Source: Bacteroidia bacterium
GTDB taxonomy: Bacteria; Bacteroidota; Bacteroidia; B-17B0; Aurantibacillaceae
Length of the DNA stretch: 64,000 nt
Assembly: GCA_014378485.1 (NCBI GenBank)
Contig: JACMNO010000081.1
Span: forward strand, 1 to 64,000
Reading direction: 5' to 3'
Shown here in pieces: positions 8,467-18,358 of the stretch. The notes beneath the pieces were generated by a model. That model saw only the letters and a program-made list of their open reading frames with translations, made no database searches and was not told where the DNA came from. Each line of letters begins with the position of its first letter. Positions within the stretch are counted from its first letter, which is position 1. The translations under genes were made by a program, and so were the position numbers.

Positions 8467-9852
8467 CTAAGCCGTAAAATATTTATAGAACAACGGAATG
8501 GTTTCTATGCCTTTGTAATAATTAAATAACCCGTAATGTTCGTTTGGAGAATGCAAAGCGTCGCTATCCAAACCAAATCCAAATAATATACTATCCATTC
8601 CTAATTCTTTTTTAAATAAAGCCACAATTGGAATACTTCCGCCACTGCGAGTTGGAATTGGTTTCTTACCATACGTTTCTTCCATTGCTTTGCTGGCTGA
8701 TATAAATCCTTTAGAAGTTATTGGTACCACAACCGGTTCACCGCCATGATGGGCTGTTACTTTTACCTTCACTGATTTTGGAGCAATACTTTCAAAATAT
8801 TTTTTAAATAATTCACTGATCTCCACTGAACCCTGGTCAGGTACTAACCGCATCGAGATCTTTGCAAACGCCTTAGATGGCAATACCGTTTTTGCGCCTT
8901 CACCTGTATAACCTCCCCAAATACCATTGACATCCAACGTAGGGCGTATGCCGGTTCTTTCATTTGTGGTATATCCTTTTTCTCCTCGTTCCTCAACTAC
9001 ATTCAAATCTTTTTTAAAATCTTCAAGATTAAACGGTGCTTTTGCCATTTCTGTCCTTTCTTCAGAATTCAACTCTTGTACTTTATCATAAAATCCGGGA
9101 ATAGTAATGTGATTGTTTTCATCATGACAAGACGCAATCAGTTTGCATAAAATATTAATTGGGTTTGCAACGGCGCCTCCATAAACACCACTATGCAAAT
9201 CCCGGTTAGGGCCGGTTACTTCAACTTCCATATACGCTAAACCTCTTAATCCTGCATCAATGCTCGGAATATCATTCGCAATAATGGAAGTATCTGAAAT
9301 TAAAATGATATCACCTTTTAGTTTTTCTTTATTTTCAATGATCCACGGACCTAAGCTTGGTGAACCAACTTCTTCTTCACCTTCAATCATGAATTTTACA
9401 TTACATGGCAGCGTGTTTGTTTTCATCATAACCTCAAAGGCTTTCACATGCATATACATTTGACCTTTATCGTCGCAACTACCGCGTGCAAAGATTGCTC
9501 CATCCGGATGAGCGGTTGTTTTTTTTATAACCGGTTCAAAGGGAGGTGAATCCCACAGTTCAACAGGATCAGCAGGTTGAACATCATAGTGTCCGTATAC
9601 CACAACAGTTGGTTTGGATGGATCAATTATTTTTTCCCCATAAACAACAGGATAGCCTTTTGTTTGGCAAATTTCAACATTATCCGCTCCTGCTTCAACT
9701 AATCTTAATTTGACGGCTTCTGCTGTTTTTTCCATATCCTGTTTATGTTCCGGCTTGGCACTGATGGATGGGATTTTCAACAATTCTAAAAGTTCATTTA
9801 AAAACCTGTCTTTATTGTTATTTACGTAAGATTGAATTTGATTGCGTTCCAT
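8467..9852 (-). CDS. M20 family metallo-dipeptidase
   Basis: This 461-residue protein has all M20 landmarks. They are YGHYDVQP with metal ligand H88 and D90, ARGSCDDKG with bridging D127, and EGEEEVGS with E160 and E161 as general base and ligand. Near the C-terminus stand the dimer-domain histidine (HSG in DLHSGVYGG) and SPNEHYG. It would hydrolyse dipeptides or short peptides with two zinc ions in the cytosol; no signal peptide is seen. The size and motifs agree with the carnosinase-like/PepV-like dipeptidases of Bacteroidota. It is the first gene of a two-gene unit with the flavoprotein. Confidence 0.92.
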   Translation of the reverse strand: MERNQIQSYVNNNKDRFLNELLELLKIPSISAKPEHKQDMEKTAEAVKLRLVEAGADNVEICQTKGYPVVYGEKIIDPSKPTVVVYGHYDVQPADPVELWDSPPFEPVIKKTTAHPDGAIFARGSCDDKGQMYMHVKAFEVMMKTNTLPCNVKFMIEGEEEVGSPSLGPWIIENKEKLKGDIILISDTSIIANDIPSIDAGLRGLAYMEVEVTGPNRDLHSGVYGGAVANPINILCKLIASCHDENNHITIPGFYDKVQELNSEERTEMAKAPFNLEDFKKDLNVVEERGEKGYTTNERTGIRPTLDVNGIWGGYTGEGAKTVLPSKAFAKISMRLVPDQGSVEISELFKKYFESIAPKSVKVKVTAHHGGEPVVVPITSKGFISASKAMEETYGKKPIPTRSGGSIPIVALFKKELGMDSILFGFGLDSDALHSPNEHYGLFNYYKGIETIPLFYKYFTA

Positions 9853-9952
9853 TATTGTAGAATTTTGGTACTAATGTACTTTTTTTATTTAAAAGGCACT
9901 TTCACTGATTGAAAAAATTGTTAATTAGTTGTTTATAGCTTATTTTTATCAC

Positions 9953-12900
9953 ATGAGACTATTATTTACAATTACAACTGCTTGTGTATTTTTTGTTAGT
10001 TCACTAAAAGCACAAATTATAACTTCAACATTAACTCCAACACAGTATGTTCAAAACGTATTGCTCGGGGGAGGAGTAACAGCCAGTAATGTTACGTTTA
10101 CTGGTTTGCCGAGAATGATAGCAAGTTTTACGGCGCCTGCAATTACTAATTTAGGGTTAAATAGAGGGGTATACTTAACGACCGGTTCAAATGGTAAGAT
10201 TTCTACTGAACAAGGGGCTGACGGTCCAAGTTCTCTTTTTCAAAGCGTTGATCAAAACCAACCTGGCGATGCCTCTCTGGATTTATTAACAACTGCAGGG
10301 ACTCAGGATGCAGCTATATTAGAATTTGATTTTATACCTCAATCTGACACTGTAAAATTCAGATATGTGTTTGGTTCAGAGGAGTACAATGAATTTGTTA
10401 ACACAACTTATAACGATGTTTTTGCCTTTATTCTAAGCGGCATCAGTACCACTTTAGTGCCTACAAATATTGCATTAATCCCTGGAAGCACTACTCCAAT
10501 AACTATTAATAATGTAAATAATGGGAACTCTAACGGTGCATCAACAGGACCATGCTCAAATTGCACATATTACAGAGACAATGATGGAGGATCAATAGAT
10601 TGTGTTTATGATGGATTAACGATTGTTTTAACTGCTAAAAAGAAAGTTATATGTGGAGAGACATATCATATAAAAATAGCGATTGCCGATGCAGGTGATG
10701 GCGCATATGATTCTGGCGTGTTTTTAGAAGCCGGTTCTTTTAGCAGTGTGCCACCATTAAATGTTTACACGATCAATTCAAACTCAAACATTCCGGATTC
10801 CGTTTTAGTGGAAGGTTGTAATACGTATTGCGCTTATTTTATCAGGAATGGAAATATTTCTAATGTTGATTCTTTTAATTTGCAGATAGCCGGGAACGCA
10901 TTACTGGGTACAGATTATATTCAATCAGGAAATCCGGGGTTTACCTGGCCAAATATATTGGTTTTTGCGGCAAACCAGGATACTATTAAAATTTGTAACA
11001 TCATTGCCTTGCAGGATAATGTTACTGAGGGATCGGACACACTCAAATTTGAAATGTCGAGTTTTGCTACAAGTAGTGTATCATGTTTAGCTTCTAATTC
11101 AATAAAGTTTAATCTTTACATTAAAGATTACATCCCTATTTCAATCGGTCAAAATAATGTTACGATATGCAGCGGCGCTTCCACAATATTAAATGCAGGT
11201 GCAGGTTTTGGTTACCCCGCTTATACATACACCTTATCATCTCCATCCGTAAATACTCCTACGTTAAACACCGGGCCAATAAATTCAACTACAGTATTTA
11301 CAATTACAGTAAATGACATATGTAATAATCCGGTTACAAAACAAATAACAGTTACGCCTGTAGCCATACCAACGGTTACTGTAAACGATACGATTTTATG
11401 TTATGGTAACAGTGGAATCTTAACGGCTTCCGGAGCTTCTACATATAGCTGGAATTCGGGCCCTATTACCGTTTCAATAACTGTTACGCCTACCGTGACA
11501 ACTAATTATACGGTTGTTGGATCTGTTGGTACCTGTACTAACTCAGCAGTTTCAACTGTTACTGTTATAGGACAGGTTATATCAATTAGTGGCATCAATA
11601 CAATTTGCAACGGGCAAAGCACCACCTTAACAGCTTCCGGTGGTTCTTCATATAACTGGGATAACGGAGCTACTACTAATACAATTATTGTCACACCAAC
11701 AAACGCTACTACTTATACCGTTACATCTGTTGCTGCGTCCTGCACAAATATGGCCGTATATACAGTGAGTGTCGTGCCAATACCAACAGTAAGTGTTACA
11801 GGAAGTATTTCTTGTCCCGGGCAAAATAATGTACTTATTGCTTCCGGAGCTTCATCTTATGTATGGAGCACAGGATCAACAATCAGTAGTACTGTTGTAA
11901 ACCCTACAACAAACGCAACCTATACAGTAATTGGAACCGTGGCTTCCTGCACAAATATGGCAGTATATACTGTGACCGTTATTCCTACTCCCAGCATCTC
12001 AGTTAATAATGGCACCATTTGTATCGGCGACAGTGTTGTTTTAAGTCCGTCCGGCGGCTCGTCTTATACCTGGTCGACGGGTTCATTTTCTTCATCAATT
12101 ACTGTAAGCCCTGCCACTACAACAAACTATACTGTTGTTGGCACAGTAGGTTCCTGCACAAGCATGGCTGTTGCAACAGTTAGTGTGGCTAGTCCTGCGG
12201 TTTCAGTTTCAGGAAATAATAATATTTGTATCGGGCAAAGTTCAGTATTATCAGCATCTGGTGGTTCTGTATATTCGTGGAACACCGGCGCCGGAACACC
12301 CGCAATTACTGTGACACCAACGGTTAATACAAGTTACACTGTTTCTACGATAATTGCTTCCTGCACAAACACAGCTATTTTTACTGTTAGCGTAACTCCT
12401 AAACCAATTATCAATGTAGTCGGAACAACAATTTGTCCCGGTCAAAACGGAACTATTACAGCTACCGGTGCAATAACATATACCTGGAGCACAGGAGCAA
12501 ATACCGGTTTTATTAATGTGAACCCAATAGTCAATACTACTTACACCGTAACGGGAACAACAATACCTGCCTGCACAGATACTGCAGTTTATACGGTAAA
12601 CGTTATCACTTCACAACCTGATCTGCAATCTATCACTCCCAATATATTTTGCCTAGATTCTATTGGAAAAATCCGTGTACTTATAACGAACGGGAATCCC
12701 CCTTATTTTGTAAGTTGGTTAATTCCGGGTAATGGCATTATTCCTTTTGATACGATAAATAACGTTTATTATTTTACACAATCCGGAAATTCGTCAAACG
12801 AAAATTACACAATCATTGCTGTTGATCAATGTTTATTCAGCGATACTATTACTGTTAATATTCAAACAGTTGACTGTGATATTTCTATCCCTAATGTTGT

Positions 12901-13126
12901 TACGGTTAATGGAGATGGCGTTAATGATTATTTCAGGATAAATGGTTTAGAGAATTTTCCCGGTTCTGTTTTAATGGCTTTTAACAGATGGGGTAATAAA
13001 ATATACAGTAGCGACGATTATAAAAACGACTGGAAACCTGAAATGAATAGCGGCACCTATTTTTATATCCTCAACATTAAAGATGGGAGAAAATTCAATG
13101 GATTTTTCCAGGTATTTAAAGATTAA
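9953..13126 (+). CDS. T9SS type B cargo with choice-of-anchor L domain and Ig-like repeats
   Basis: I chose the ATG at 9953 (1057 residues) because it begins a normal signal peptide, MRLLFTITTACVFFVSSLKAQ; the ATG at 9929 would add eight residues (MFIAYFYH). After the signal comes a choice-of-anchor L-type domain, visible as LDLLTTAGTQDAAILEFDF and FRYVFGSEEYNEFV (about nt 10270-10760). A Calx-beta-like stretch follows, then six near-identical Ig-like repeats of about 69 residues (nt 11372-12610), and a C-terminal T9SS type B/gliding domain with NVVTVNGDGVNDYF and FNRWGNKIY. It is probably exported through T9SS and attached at the cell surface as an adhesin. The next gene begins five bases downstream and is a likely operon partner. 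Confidence 0.9.
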   Translation: MRLLFTITTACVFFVSSLKAQIITSTLTPTQYVQNVLLGGGVTASNVTFTGLPRMIASFTAPAITNLGLNRGVYLTTGSNGKISTEQGADGPSSLFQSVDQNQPGDASLDLLTTAGTQDAAILEFDFIPQSDTVKFRYVFGSEEYNEFVNTTYNDVFAFILSGISTTLVPTNIALIPGSTTPITINNVNNGNSNGASTGPCSNCTYYRDNDGGSIDCVYDGLTIVLTAKKKVICGETYHIKIAIADAGDGAYDSGVFLEAGSFSSVPPLNVYTINSNSNIPDSVLVEGCNTYCAYFIRNGNISNVDSFNLQIAGNALLGTDYIQSGNPGFTWPNILVFAANQDTIKICNIIALQDNVTEGSDTLKFEMSSFATSSVSCLASNSIKFNLYIKDYIPISIGQNNVTICSGASTILNAGAGFGYPAYTYTLSSPSVNTPTLNTGPINSTTVFTITVNDICNNPVTKQITVTPVAIPTVTVNDTILCYGNSGILTASGASTYSWNSGPITVSITVTPTVTTNYTVVGSVGTCTNSAVSTVTVIGQVISISGINTICNGQSTTLTASGGSSYNWDNGATTNTIIVTPTNATTYTVTSVAASCTNMAVYTVSVVPIPTVSVTGSISCPGQNNVLIASGASSYVWSTGSTISSTVVNPTTNATYTVIGTVASCTNMAVYTVTVIPTPSISVNNGTICIGDSVVLSPSGGSSYTWSTGSFSSSITVSPATTTNYTVVGTVGSCTSMAVATVSVASPAVSVSGNNNICIGQSSVLSASGGSVYSWNTGAGTPAITVTPTVNTSYTVSTIIASCTNTAIFTVSVTPKPIINVVGTTICPGQNGTITATGAITYTWSTGANTGFINVNPIVNTTYTVTGTTIPACTDTAVYTVNVITSQPDLQSITPNIFCLDSIGKIRVLITNGNPPYFVSWLIPGNGIIPFDTINNVYYFTQSGNSSNENYTIIAVDQCLFSDTITVNIQTVDCDISIPNVVTVNGDGVNDYFRINGLENFPGSVLMAFNRWGNKIYSSDDYKNDWKPEMNSGTYFYILNIKDGRKFNGFFQVFKD
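11372..12610 (+). repeat. Six tandem Ig-like coding repeats of about 207 bases
   Basis: The translated units share a pattern of T-I-C-x-G-Q/N, then L-x-A-S-G, then Y-x-W-x-x-G, then T-x-Y-T-V, then SCTNxAVxTVxV. Six units follow one another at about 68-69 residues each, and a more divergent unit precedes them. Copies two and three share the stretch SCTNMAVYTV exactly. Confidence 0.85.
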
Positions 13127-13131
13127 GAACA

Positions 13132-15927
13132 ATCAAAAAAATTAAAACATATTTAGTCATTTTATTTTTATTCTTCTGCAAGTTAGCTGAAGCAACTCAC
13201 ATTGTTGGGGGTGAAATTTATTATGATGATTTAGGCGGCGGTAATTATAAAATACACATGAAAGTGTATAGAGATTGTTTAAACGGTATTCCTCCGTTTG
13301 ATGGTTTTCCTGATGGTAACGGAAATATTAATCCGGCCTATTTTACAATCTATGATGTGTTTGATAACCCTATCGTTTTTAGCAGTTTCACTCCGCTTTC
13401 TTTTTCAACAGTTCCGCCAACTAATAACAGCCCGTGTGCGCCCGCTAGTGCAGGCAATGCGTGTGTGCAAGAAGCCTTATATGAAACTATAGTAAATTTA
13501 CCGCCATCTGCCGGAGGTTATTATGTGGTTTACCAAAGGTGTTGCAGAAATTCAACCATTTTAAATTTAGTAAATCCTGGAAATGTTGGCGCTTCATATT
13601 GGCAACATATTCCGGGGCCAGAAGTTGTTTCTAGCAATAGCAGTCCTCGTTTTACAAATAGGCCGCCTATCTACATTTGTAAAGGAGTTCCAATTGCTTT
13701 CGATCATATCGCATCTGATCCTGACGGCGATTCATTGGTTTATAGTTTGTGTACTCCATTTAATGGCCTTGATGCCTGTTGTCCGGTTATTGGAACTTCC
13801 CCTCCATTATTGCCCGCCGGCCAATGTTCCAATCCTCCCTCTTCCTGTCCAAGTAATAATACACCACAACCATATTTAAGCGTTCCATTTACTTCTCCCT
13901 ATTCTTCAAGTTATCCAATGGCTTCTAGTCCTGCTGTTAATATCGACCCAAACACTGGGTTTTTAACAGGTGTGCCAACCATTATAGGCCAATGGGTTGT
14001 TGGTGTATGCGTTAGTGAATACCGTAACGGGCAATTAATTGCTGTTCACCACCGCGATTTTCAATTTAATGTGATCAACTGTCCGTATGTTGTTGTAGCA
14101 GATATCGTTTCGCAAACAACTACCAATAACGGTCAGGGAACTGGCTATTGCAACGGGTTTACCATCTCCATTTCAAATAATAGTTTTAATGGAACAAATT
14201 ACCATTGGGATTTTGGAGTGCCGGGAACGTTGTCAGACACTTCTAATATATATAATCCAACCTACACTTTCCCAGCCCCGGGAGATTATACTGTGACATT
14301 GTATGTTAATCCAAATACACCATGCGGAGATACATCCATTGAGGTGGTTCATGCGCATCCTTTGTTATTGCCTGATTATATTGTGCCAAATGCACAGTGC
14401 TTCAACGGTAACCAATTTGATTTCAATGGATTAGGCTCATTTCAAGGAAATGGGTTGTTCAACTGGAGTTTTGGCACAAACGCAACACCGTCCTCTGCCA
14501 ATACTTTATCAGTTAGTAATGTTACTTATAACACTCCGGGGGTTTACCCAGTTACCTTTACCGTGAGCGAAAACGGATGTACAGCAACCGTTACAAAAAC
14601 AATCGAAGTCTGGCAAAGCCCAAATGCCTCTATCGGCACTTATCCGTCGGTAGGCTGCAATCCTGTTGTTGTTACTTTTAGTAATACAAGTACTGCTGGA
14701 ACACCTATGACTTATTTATGGCAATTTAGTGATGGTACTTCATCTTCTGCTCAGAATCCAACTCATATTTTTTCGCCACCTGGTGTATATGGCTTTTCTC
14801 TTTATGTAAGTACAAATCAAAATTGTATTGACACCAGTAAAATTCTTGCTGTGAATAGTATTACCGTTATTACAACTCCAATTGCAGACTTCAGTTATGT
14901 TTCGACTTCAGGAATGTGCTTTAATTCAAACAATTTTTCTTTTACCAATACATCACAGCTACTTGGCCCCGGTGGAGTTTTAAACTGGAACTTCGGCAGT
15001 AACGCATCAACTCAATCTTCAAGCAGCCAGGTAGTACCTAATATTACTTATAGTGCTTCTGGACTGTATCCGACAACACTAATTGTCTCAGAGAATAATT
15101 GTTCAGATACCACAACCAAAATTATTGAAATTTATCAAAACCCAGTTGCGTCTATTATTCCTATTTCACCTTTAGGCTGTGACCCTATGTCGGTTGGGTT
15201 TTCAAACACCAGTACATCTGATTCTCCGCTCACCTATTTATGGAGTTTCAGCGATGGAACAAGCGCAGCAACTGCAAATCCTACTCACATATTTACTCCG
15301 CCAGGAATTTATACATATACGCTGACCGTTATAACAACCAATAAATGTATAGATACTAGTCAAATCACTTCTGTAGCCAGCATCACGGTAAATCCATCAC
15401 CGGTTGCAAACTTTGTAGCGTCGCCAGTGGTCACCTCTATTTTTGAGCCTGATATTTTCTTTTTCAATACTTCCGGTACACCGGGTACAATGAATTATTA
15501 TTATGATTTTGCTGATGGGTCAGGTTCAAACGAAGTAAACCCCATGCATACTTTTACTGCCTGGGGAGATTATTATGTAACACAAACAGTTACAAACGCC
15601 TCCAACTGTCCAAATACAATCGGCATATTAATTCGCGTGTTGCCGGAATTCAGATTCTGGATTCCCAATGCTTTTACACCAGGAAATAAGGATAATTTAA
15701 ACGATGTTTTTAAACCCCTTGTAATAGGGGTGGAGAATTATACGTTTATGATTTTTAACCGTTGGGGAGAATTAATTTACAAAACAAATGATACGGAAGC
15801 AGGATGGAACGGCACATATAAAGGCGCAAGCAGTCCTCTGGATGTTTATGTCTGGAAATGTGAATTCAGAAATATTGTATCCAAGGAAAATGAGTCACGC
15901 GTTGGACACGTCACATTGGTAAGGTAA
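13132..15927 (+). CDS. T9SS type B cargo with PKD repeats; non-AUG start
   Basis: The first ATG in frame is at 13258, but the frame stays open upstream to the previous gene and encodes a signal peptide followed by ATHIVGGEIYYDDLGGG, the conserved start of the mature part of this family. Translation must therefore begin upstream, at ATC 13132 (MKKIKTYLVILFLFF-like) or ATT 13141. The length would be 931 residues. An N-terminal domain (to about nt 14080) is followed by six PKD-like repeats with WxF(G/S)DG-type cores such as YLWQFSDGTSS and YLWSFSDGTSA, ending in a type B T9SS domain with IPNAFTPGNKDNLNDVF and FNRWGELIY. It is a probable surface protein, in an operon with the preceding cargo gene. 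Confidence 0.85.
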   Translation: MKKIKTYLVILFLFFCKLAEATHIVGGEIYYDDLGGGNYKIHMKVYRDCLNGIPPFDGFPDGNGNINPAYFTIYDVFDNPIVFSSFTPLSFSTVPPTNNSPCAPASAGNACVQEALYETIVNLPPSAGGYYVVYQRCCRNSTILNLVNPGNVGASYWQHIPGPEVVSSNSSPRFTNRPPIYICKGVPIAFDHIASDPDGDSLVYSLCTPFNGLDACCPVIGTSPPLLPAGQCSNPPSSCPSNNTPQPYLSVPFTSPYSSSYPMASSPAVNIDPNTGFLTGVPTIIGQWVVGVCVSEYRNGQLIAVHHRDFQFNVINCPYVVVADIVSQTTTNNGQGTGYCNGFTISISNNSFNGTNYHWDFGVPGTLSDTSNIYNPTYTFPAPGDYTVTLYVNPNTPCGDTSIEVVHAHPLLLPDYIVPNAQCFNGNQFDFNGLGSFQGNGLFNWSFGTNATPSSANTLSVSNVTYNTPGVYPVTFTVSENGCTATVTKTIEVWQSPNASIGTYPSVGCNPVVVTFSNTSTAGTPMTYLWQFSDGTSSSAQNPTHIFSPPGVYGFSLYVSTNQNCIDTSKILAVNSITVITTPIADFSYVSTSGMCFNSNNFSFTNTSQLLGPGGVLNWNFGSNASTQSSSSQVVPNITYSASGLYPTTLIVSENNCSDTTTKIIEIYQNPVASIIPISPLGCDPMSVGFSNTSTSDSPLTYLWSFSDGTSAATANPTHIFTPPGIYTYTLTVITTNKCIDTSQITSVASITVNPSPVANFVASPVVTSIFEPDIFFFNTSGTPGTMNYYYDFADGSGSNEVNPMHTFTAWGDYYVTQTVTNASNCPNTIGILIRVLPEFRFWIPNAFTPGNKDNLNDVFKPLVIGVENYTFMIFNRWGELIYKTNDTEAGWNGTYKGASSPLDVYVWKCEFRNIVSKENESRVGHVTLVR

Positions 15928-16007
15928 TAACGTAAATTCATAGGCACATGTTCATAAACCATATTTCTTTCCGGAATTTAATCTCTAAAAATTGCTTCTT
16001 TTGTTAA

Positions 16008-18002
16008 GTGAATAATCTGTTTACTAAAATAAGAGATAAACATGCGCTTTGGTATAAAGGCATTGTGTTTGCTGTTTGTGTTACATTCTGCGTATACCTG
16101 TTGCCAAAACATAGTTCCATTCAGATAAATAATATTAATGAGGGAGATGTATGGTTAAATCCAGATCTTATTTCCCCTTTTGATTTCCTGGTAAAAAAAA
16201 CCCCGAAAGAATTAGCACAGGAAAAAAAAGAATTTCAAAAACAGATTGGTTATTTTAAAAAAATAAATGTCAGCACAGCCGTTCTTTTCTCAAAACTACC
16301 GGAATTATCCAACGGTCAAAAATTTACCATTAAATTTTGTTTAGACAGTATTTATCAAGCTGGGCTAAGCTTTGCAACAACTCCATCTCCCTACATTGAT
16401 TCAATTTTATACATTGTGGATAACAATGAAGTGACATATACCCCCAGACAGAGTTTATTTAATTATGAAAAGACTAAAATATTTTTAACTCAAAAAATAA
16501 ATGATGAAAGAATTGTAAACAAAATTCTATCCTTTATAAAGCCAAATATTGTTTTTGACGAGGCCCTCTCAAATAATATGCTTACATCTGACCAAACAGA
16601 AGCTCAATATATTTATAAATCAAAAATAGAAAAAGGAGACGTTCTTGCGCATAAAAATGACGTCATTTCAAGGGAACAGAGTAATGTGTTGACTAGTTAC
16701 ATTGAAGAATTAGATGATCAGGAAACTAAAATTCCAAGATTTACCATTATTATTGGCCAGGTCTTAACCTGCGTTCTGATCCTCGGCATTATGATGTTGT
16801 TCCTGGCTTTTTTCCGTAAAGCGATCTTTAGCCAAAACACACAGGTGACATTTATTTTTCTAAATATCATTCTAATTGTTTTTGTTACCAGTATTGTTAT
16901 TAAATATAACGTTAATTATGCTTATGCTGTACCTTTTTGCCTGGTTCCAATTCTTATCCGCGTATTTTTTGATAGCAGAACCTCACTTTTTAATTTTTTA
17001 AATATTATTCTTATCTGCGCCTTTTTTATACCAGATAAGTTTGAATTTGTATTTGTGCAATTAATTGCCGGCATCGGAACCATATTTAGTGTGGCCGACA
17101 TGGGAAAACGTTCAAAACTATTTATGTCAGCTTTATTAACCTTTGTGTTTTATGTATTAGCATATGTTGCCTACCACTTAGTAAATAATACTTCACAGGC
17201 AATCAGTAATATCCAAAATTATATCCCCTTTTTAATAAGTAGTGTATGTGTTTTATTTTCTTTTCCATTAATATATTTATTTGAAAAGATATTTGGCTTT
17301 ACCTCCGATTTCACCTTGCTGGAACTGTGTGATTTAAATTCACCACTACTTCGTCAACTTTCTCAAAAAATACCGGGAACATTTCAGCATTCTCTGCAGG
17401 TTGCAAACCTGGCCGAAGAGGCCTGTTATAAAATTGGCGGCAACCCGTTACTTGTTAGAACAGGTGCCATGTATCATGATATTGGCAAAATGATCAATCC
17501 CCGTTTTTTTATAGAAAACCAGGTTGGAGAAGTAAGCCCGCACGAAGACCTAGCGTCAGAAGAAAGCGCTCAGGTTATAATTAACCACGTCATCAAAGGA
17601 GTAGAAATTGCGAAAGAAAATAAACTACCCGAAGCAGTGATTGATTTCATTCGAACACATCATGGCACCACAACGACACGCTATTTTTTATATAACTATA
17701 AAAAAGAACATGAAGGAGAAATAATCAATGAGGAGCTCTTCCGTTACTCTGGCCCAATTCCGTTTAGTAAAGAAACAGCTGTTCTCATGATGGCTGATGG
17801 TGTAGAAGCGTCATCACGTAGTTTAAAAAAGTATGATGCTATTGCCATTGATGAATTAGTGGATAGGATCATTAACCACCAAATTAATGAAAATCAATTT
17901 ATGAATGCGGACATTACATTCAGAGACATTACTCAAATCAAGAAGATTTTTAAGAAGCGATTGATGAACATTTATCATGTAAGGATCGAATATCCGCGGT
18001 AA
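16008..18002 (+). CDS. 7TM-HD cyclic-dinucleotide phosphodiesterase, PgpH-like
   Basis: This 664-residue protein starts at GTG 16008. It has one N-terminal helix, an extracytoplasmic domain (about 40-245), seven predicted helices (about 250-440) and a cytoplasmic HD domain. The HD-domain residues seen are HSLQVANLAEEA, MYHDIGKM with H490-D491, and FIRTHHGTTTTRYF. This is the 7TMR-HDED/7TM/HD architecture of PgpH, which hydrolyses c-di-AMP in Firmicutes; Bacteroidota homologues are expected to do the same. It stands alone between the T9SS cargo pair and a convergent cluster, with the next minus-strand gene ending three bases after its stop. Confidence 0.9.
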   Translation: MNNLFTKIRDKHALWYKGIVFAVCVTFCVYLLPKHSSIQINNINEGDVWLNPDLISPFDFLVKKTPKELAQEKKEFQKQIGYFKKINVSTAVLFSKLPELSNGQKFTIKFCLDSIYQAGLSFATTPSPYIDSILYIVDNNEVTYTPRQSLFNYEKTKIFLTQKINDERIVNKILSFIKPNIVFDEALSNNMLTSDQTEAQYIYKSKIEKGDVLAHKNDVISREQSNVLTSYIEELDDQETKIPRFTIIIGQVLTCVLILGIMMLFLAFFRKAIFSQNTQVTFIFLNIILIVFVTSIVIKYNVNYAYAVPFCLVPILIRVFFDSRTSLFNFLNIILICAFFIPDKFEFVFVQLIAGIGTIFSVADMGKRSKLFMSALLTFVFYVLAYVAYHLVNNTSQAISNIQNYIPFLISSVCVLFSFPLIYLFEKIFGFTSDFTLLELCDLNSPLLRQLSQKIPGTFQHSLQVANLAEEACYKIGGNPLLVRTGAMYHDIGKMINPRFFIENQVGEVSPHEDLASEESAQVIINHVIKGVEIAKENKLPEAVIDFIRTHHGTTTTRYFLYNYKKEHEGEIINEELFRYSGPIPFSKETAVLMMADGVEASSRSLKKYDAIAIDELVDRIINHQINENQFMNADITFRDITQIKKIFKKRLMNIYHVRIEYPR

Positions 18003-18004
18003 CA

Positions 18005-18352
18005 CTAATCATAGTGGCTTTTAAGCGTGGTAGTAATTTTTTTTAACGCCATAACATCAATGTCTTTTTCCGGATCAATACGGTAAATTTTAATTTGCTT
18101 CCGTCCTTCACTTTCCAAACCCTGAAATTCAATCTTATAGCCTTTCACAAAGCCAATGTAAATTTCATTTTTTCTCTTTTCACTGTAGGAAATATAACAA
18201 AACCACTTCTTCTTAAAATTATAAAAAGGAGTGTTAAATTTCATATGCTCCTCTAGGCCAATTTCATTAACAAAAAAATGCCGTAAGTATAACAATGTTG
18301 ACCGCTGAGGCTCAGGGATCTTTAAAAAGAAATCATCACTCCCTTGAATCAT
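18005..18352 (-). CDS. DUF1801 domain protein
   Basis: This 115-residue soluble protein shows the DUF1801 (YdhG-like) pattern: an N-terminal helix pair with LLYLRHFFVNEIGLEEHMKF, then PFYNFKKKWFCYISY and IYIGFVKGYK. Members are small cytosolic alpha/beta proteins of unknown function. It starts six bases after the stop of the RemB-like gene, so it is the last gene of the minus-strand cluster. Its stop lies three bases from the convergent HD phosphodiesterase stop. Confidence 0.8.
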   Translation of the reverse strand: MIQGSDDFFLKIPEPQRSTLLYLRHFFVNEIGLEEHMKFNTPFYNFKKKWFCYISYSEKRKNEIYIGFVKGYKIEFQGLESEGRKQIKIYRIDPEKDIDVMALKKITTTLKSHYD

Positions 18353-18358
18353 TTTGCA

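Noticed and set aside
11372..12610. Tandem repeats considered as a CRISPR array.
   Set aside because: The units are in frame, about 207 bases long without spacers, and encode an Ig-like fold.
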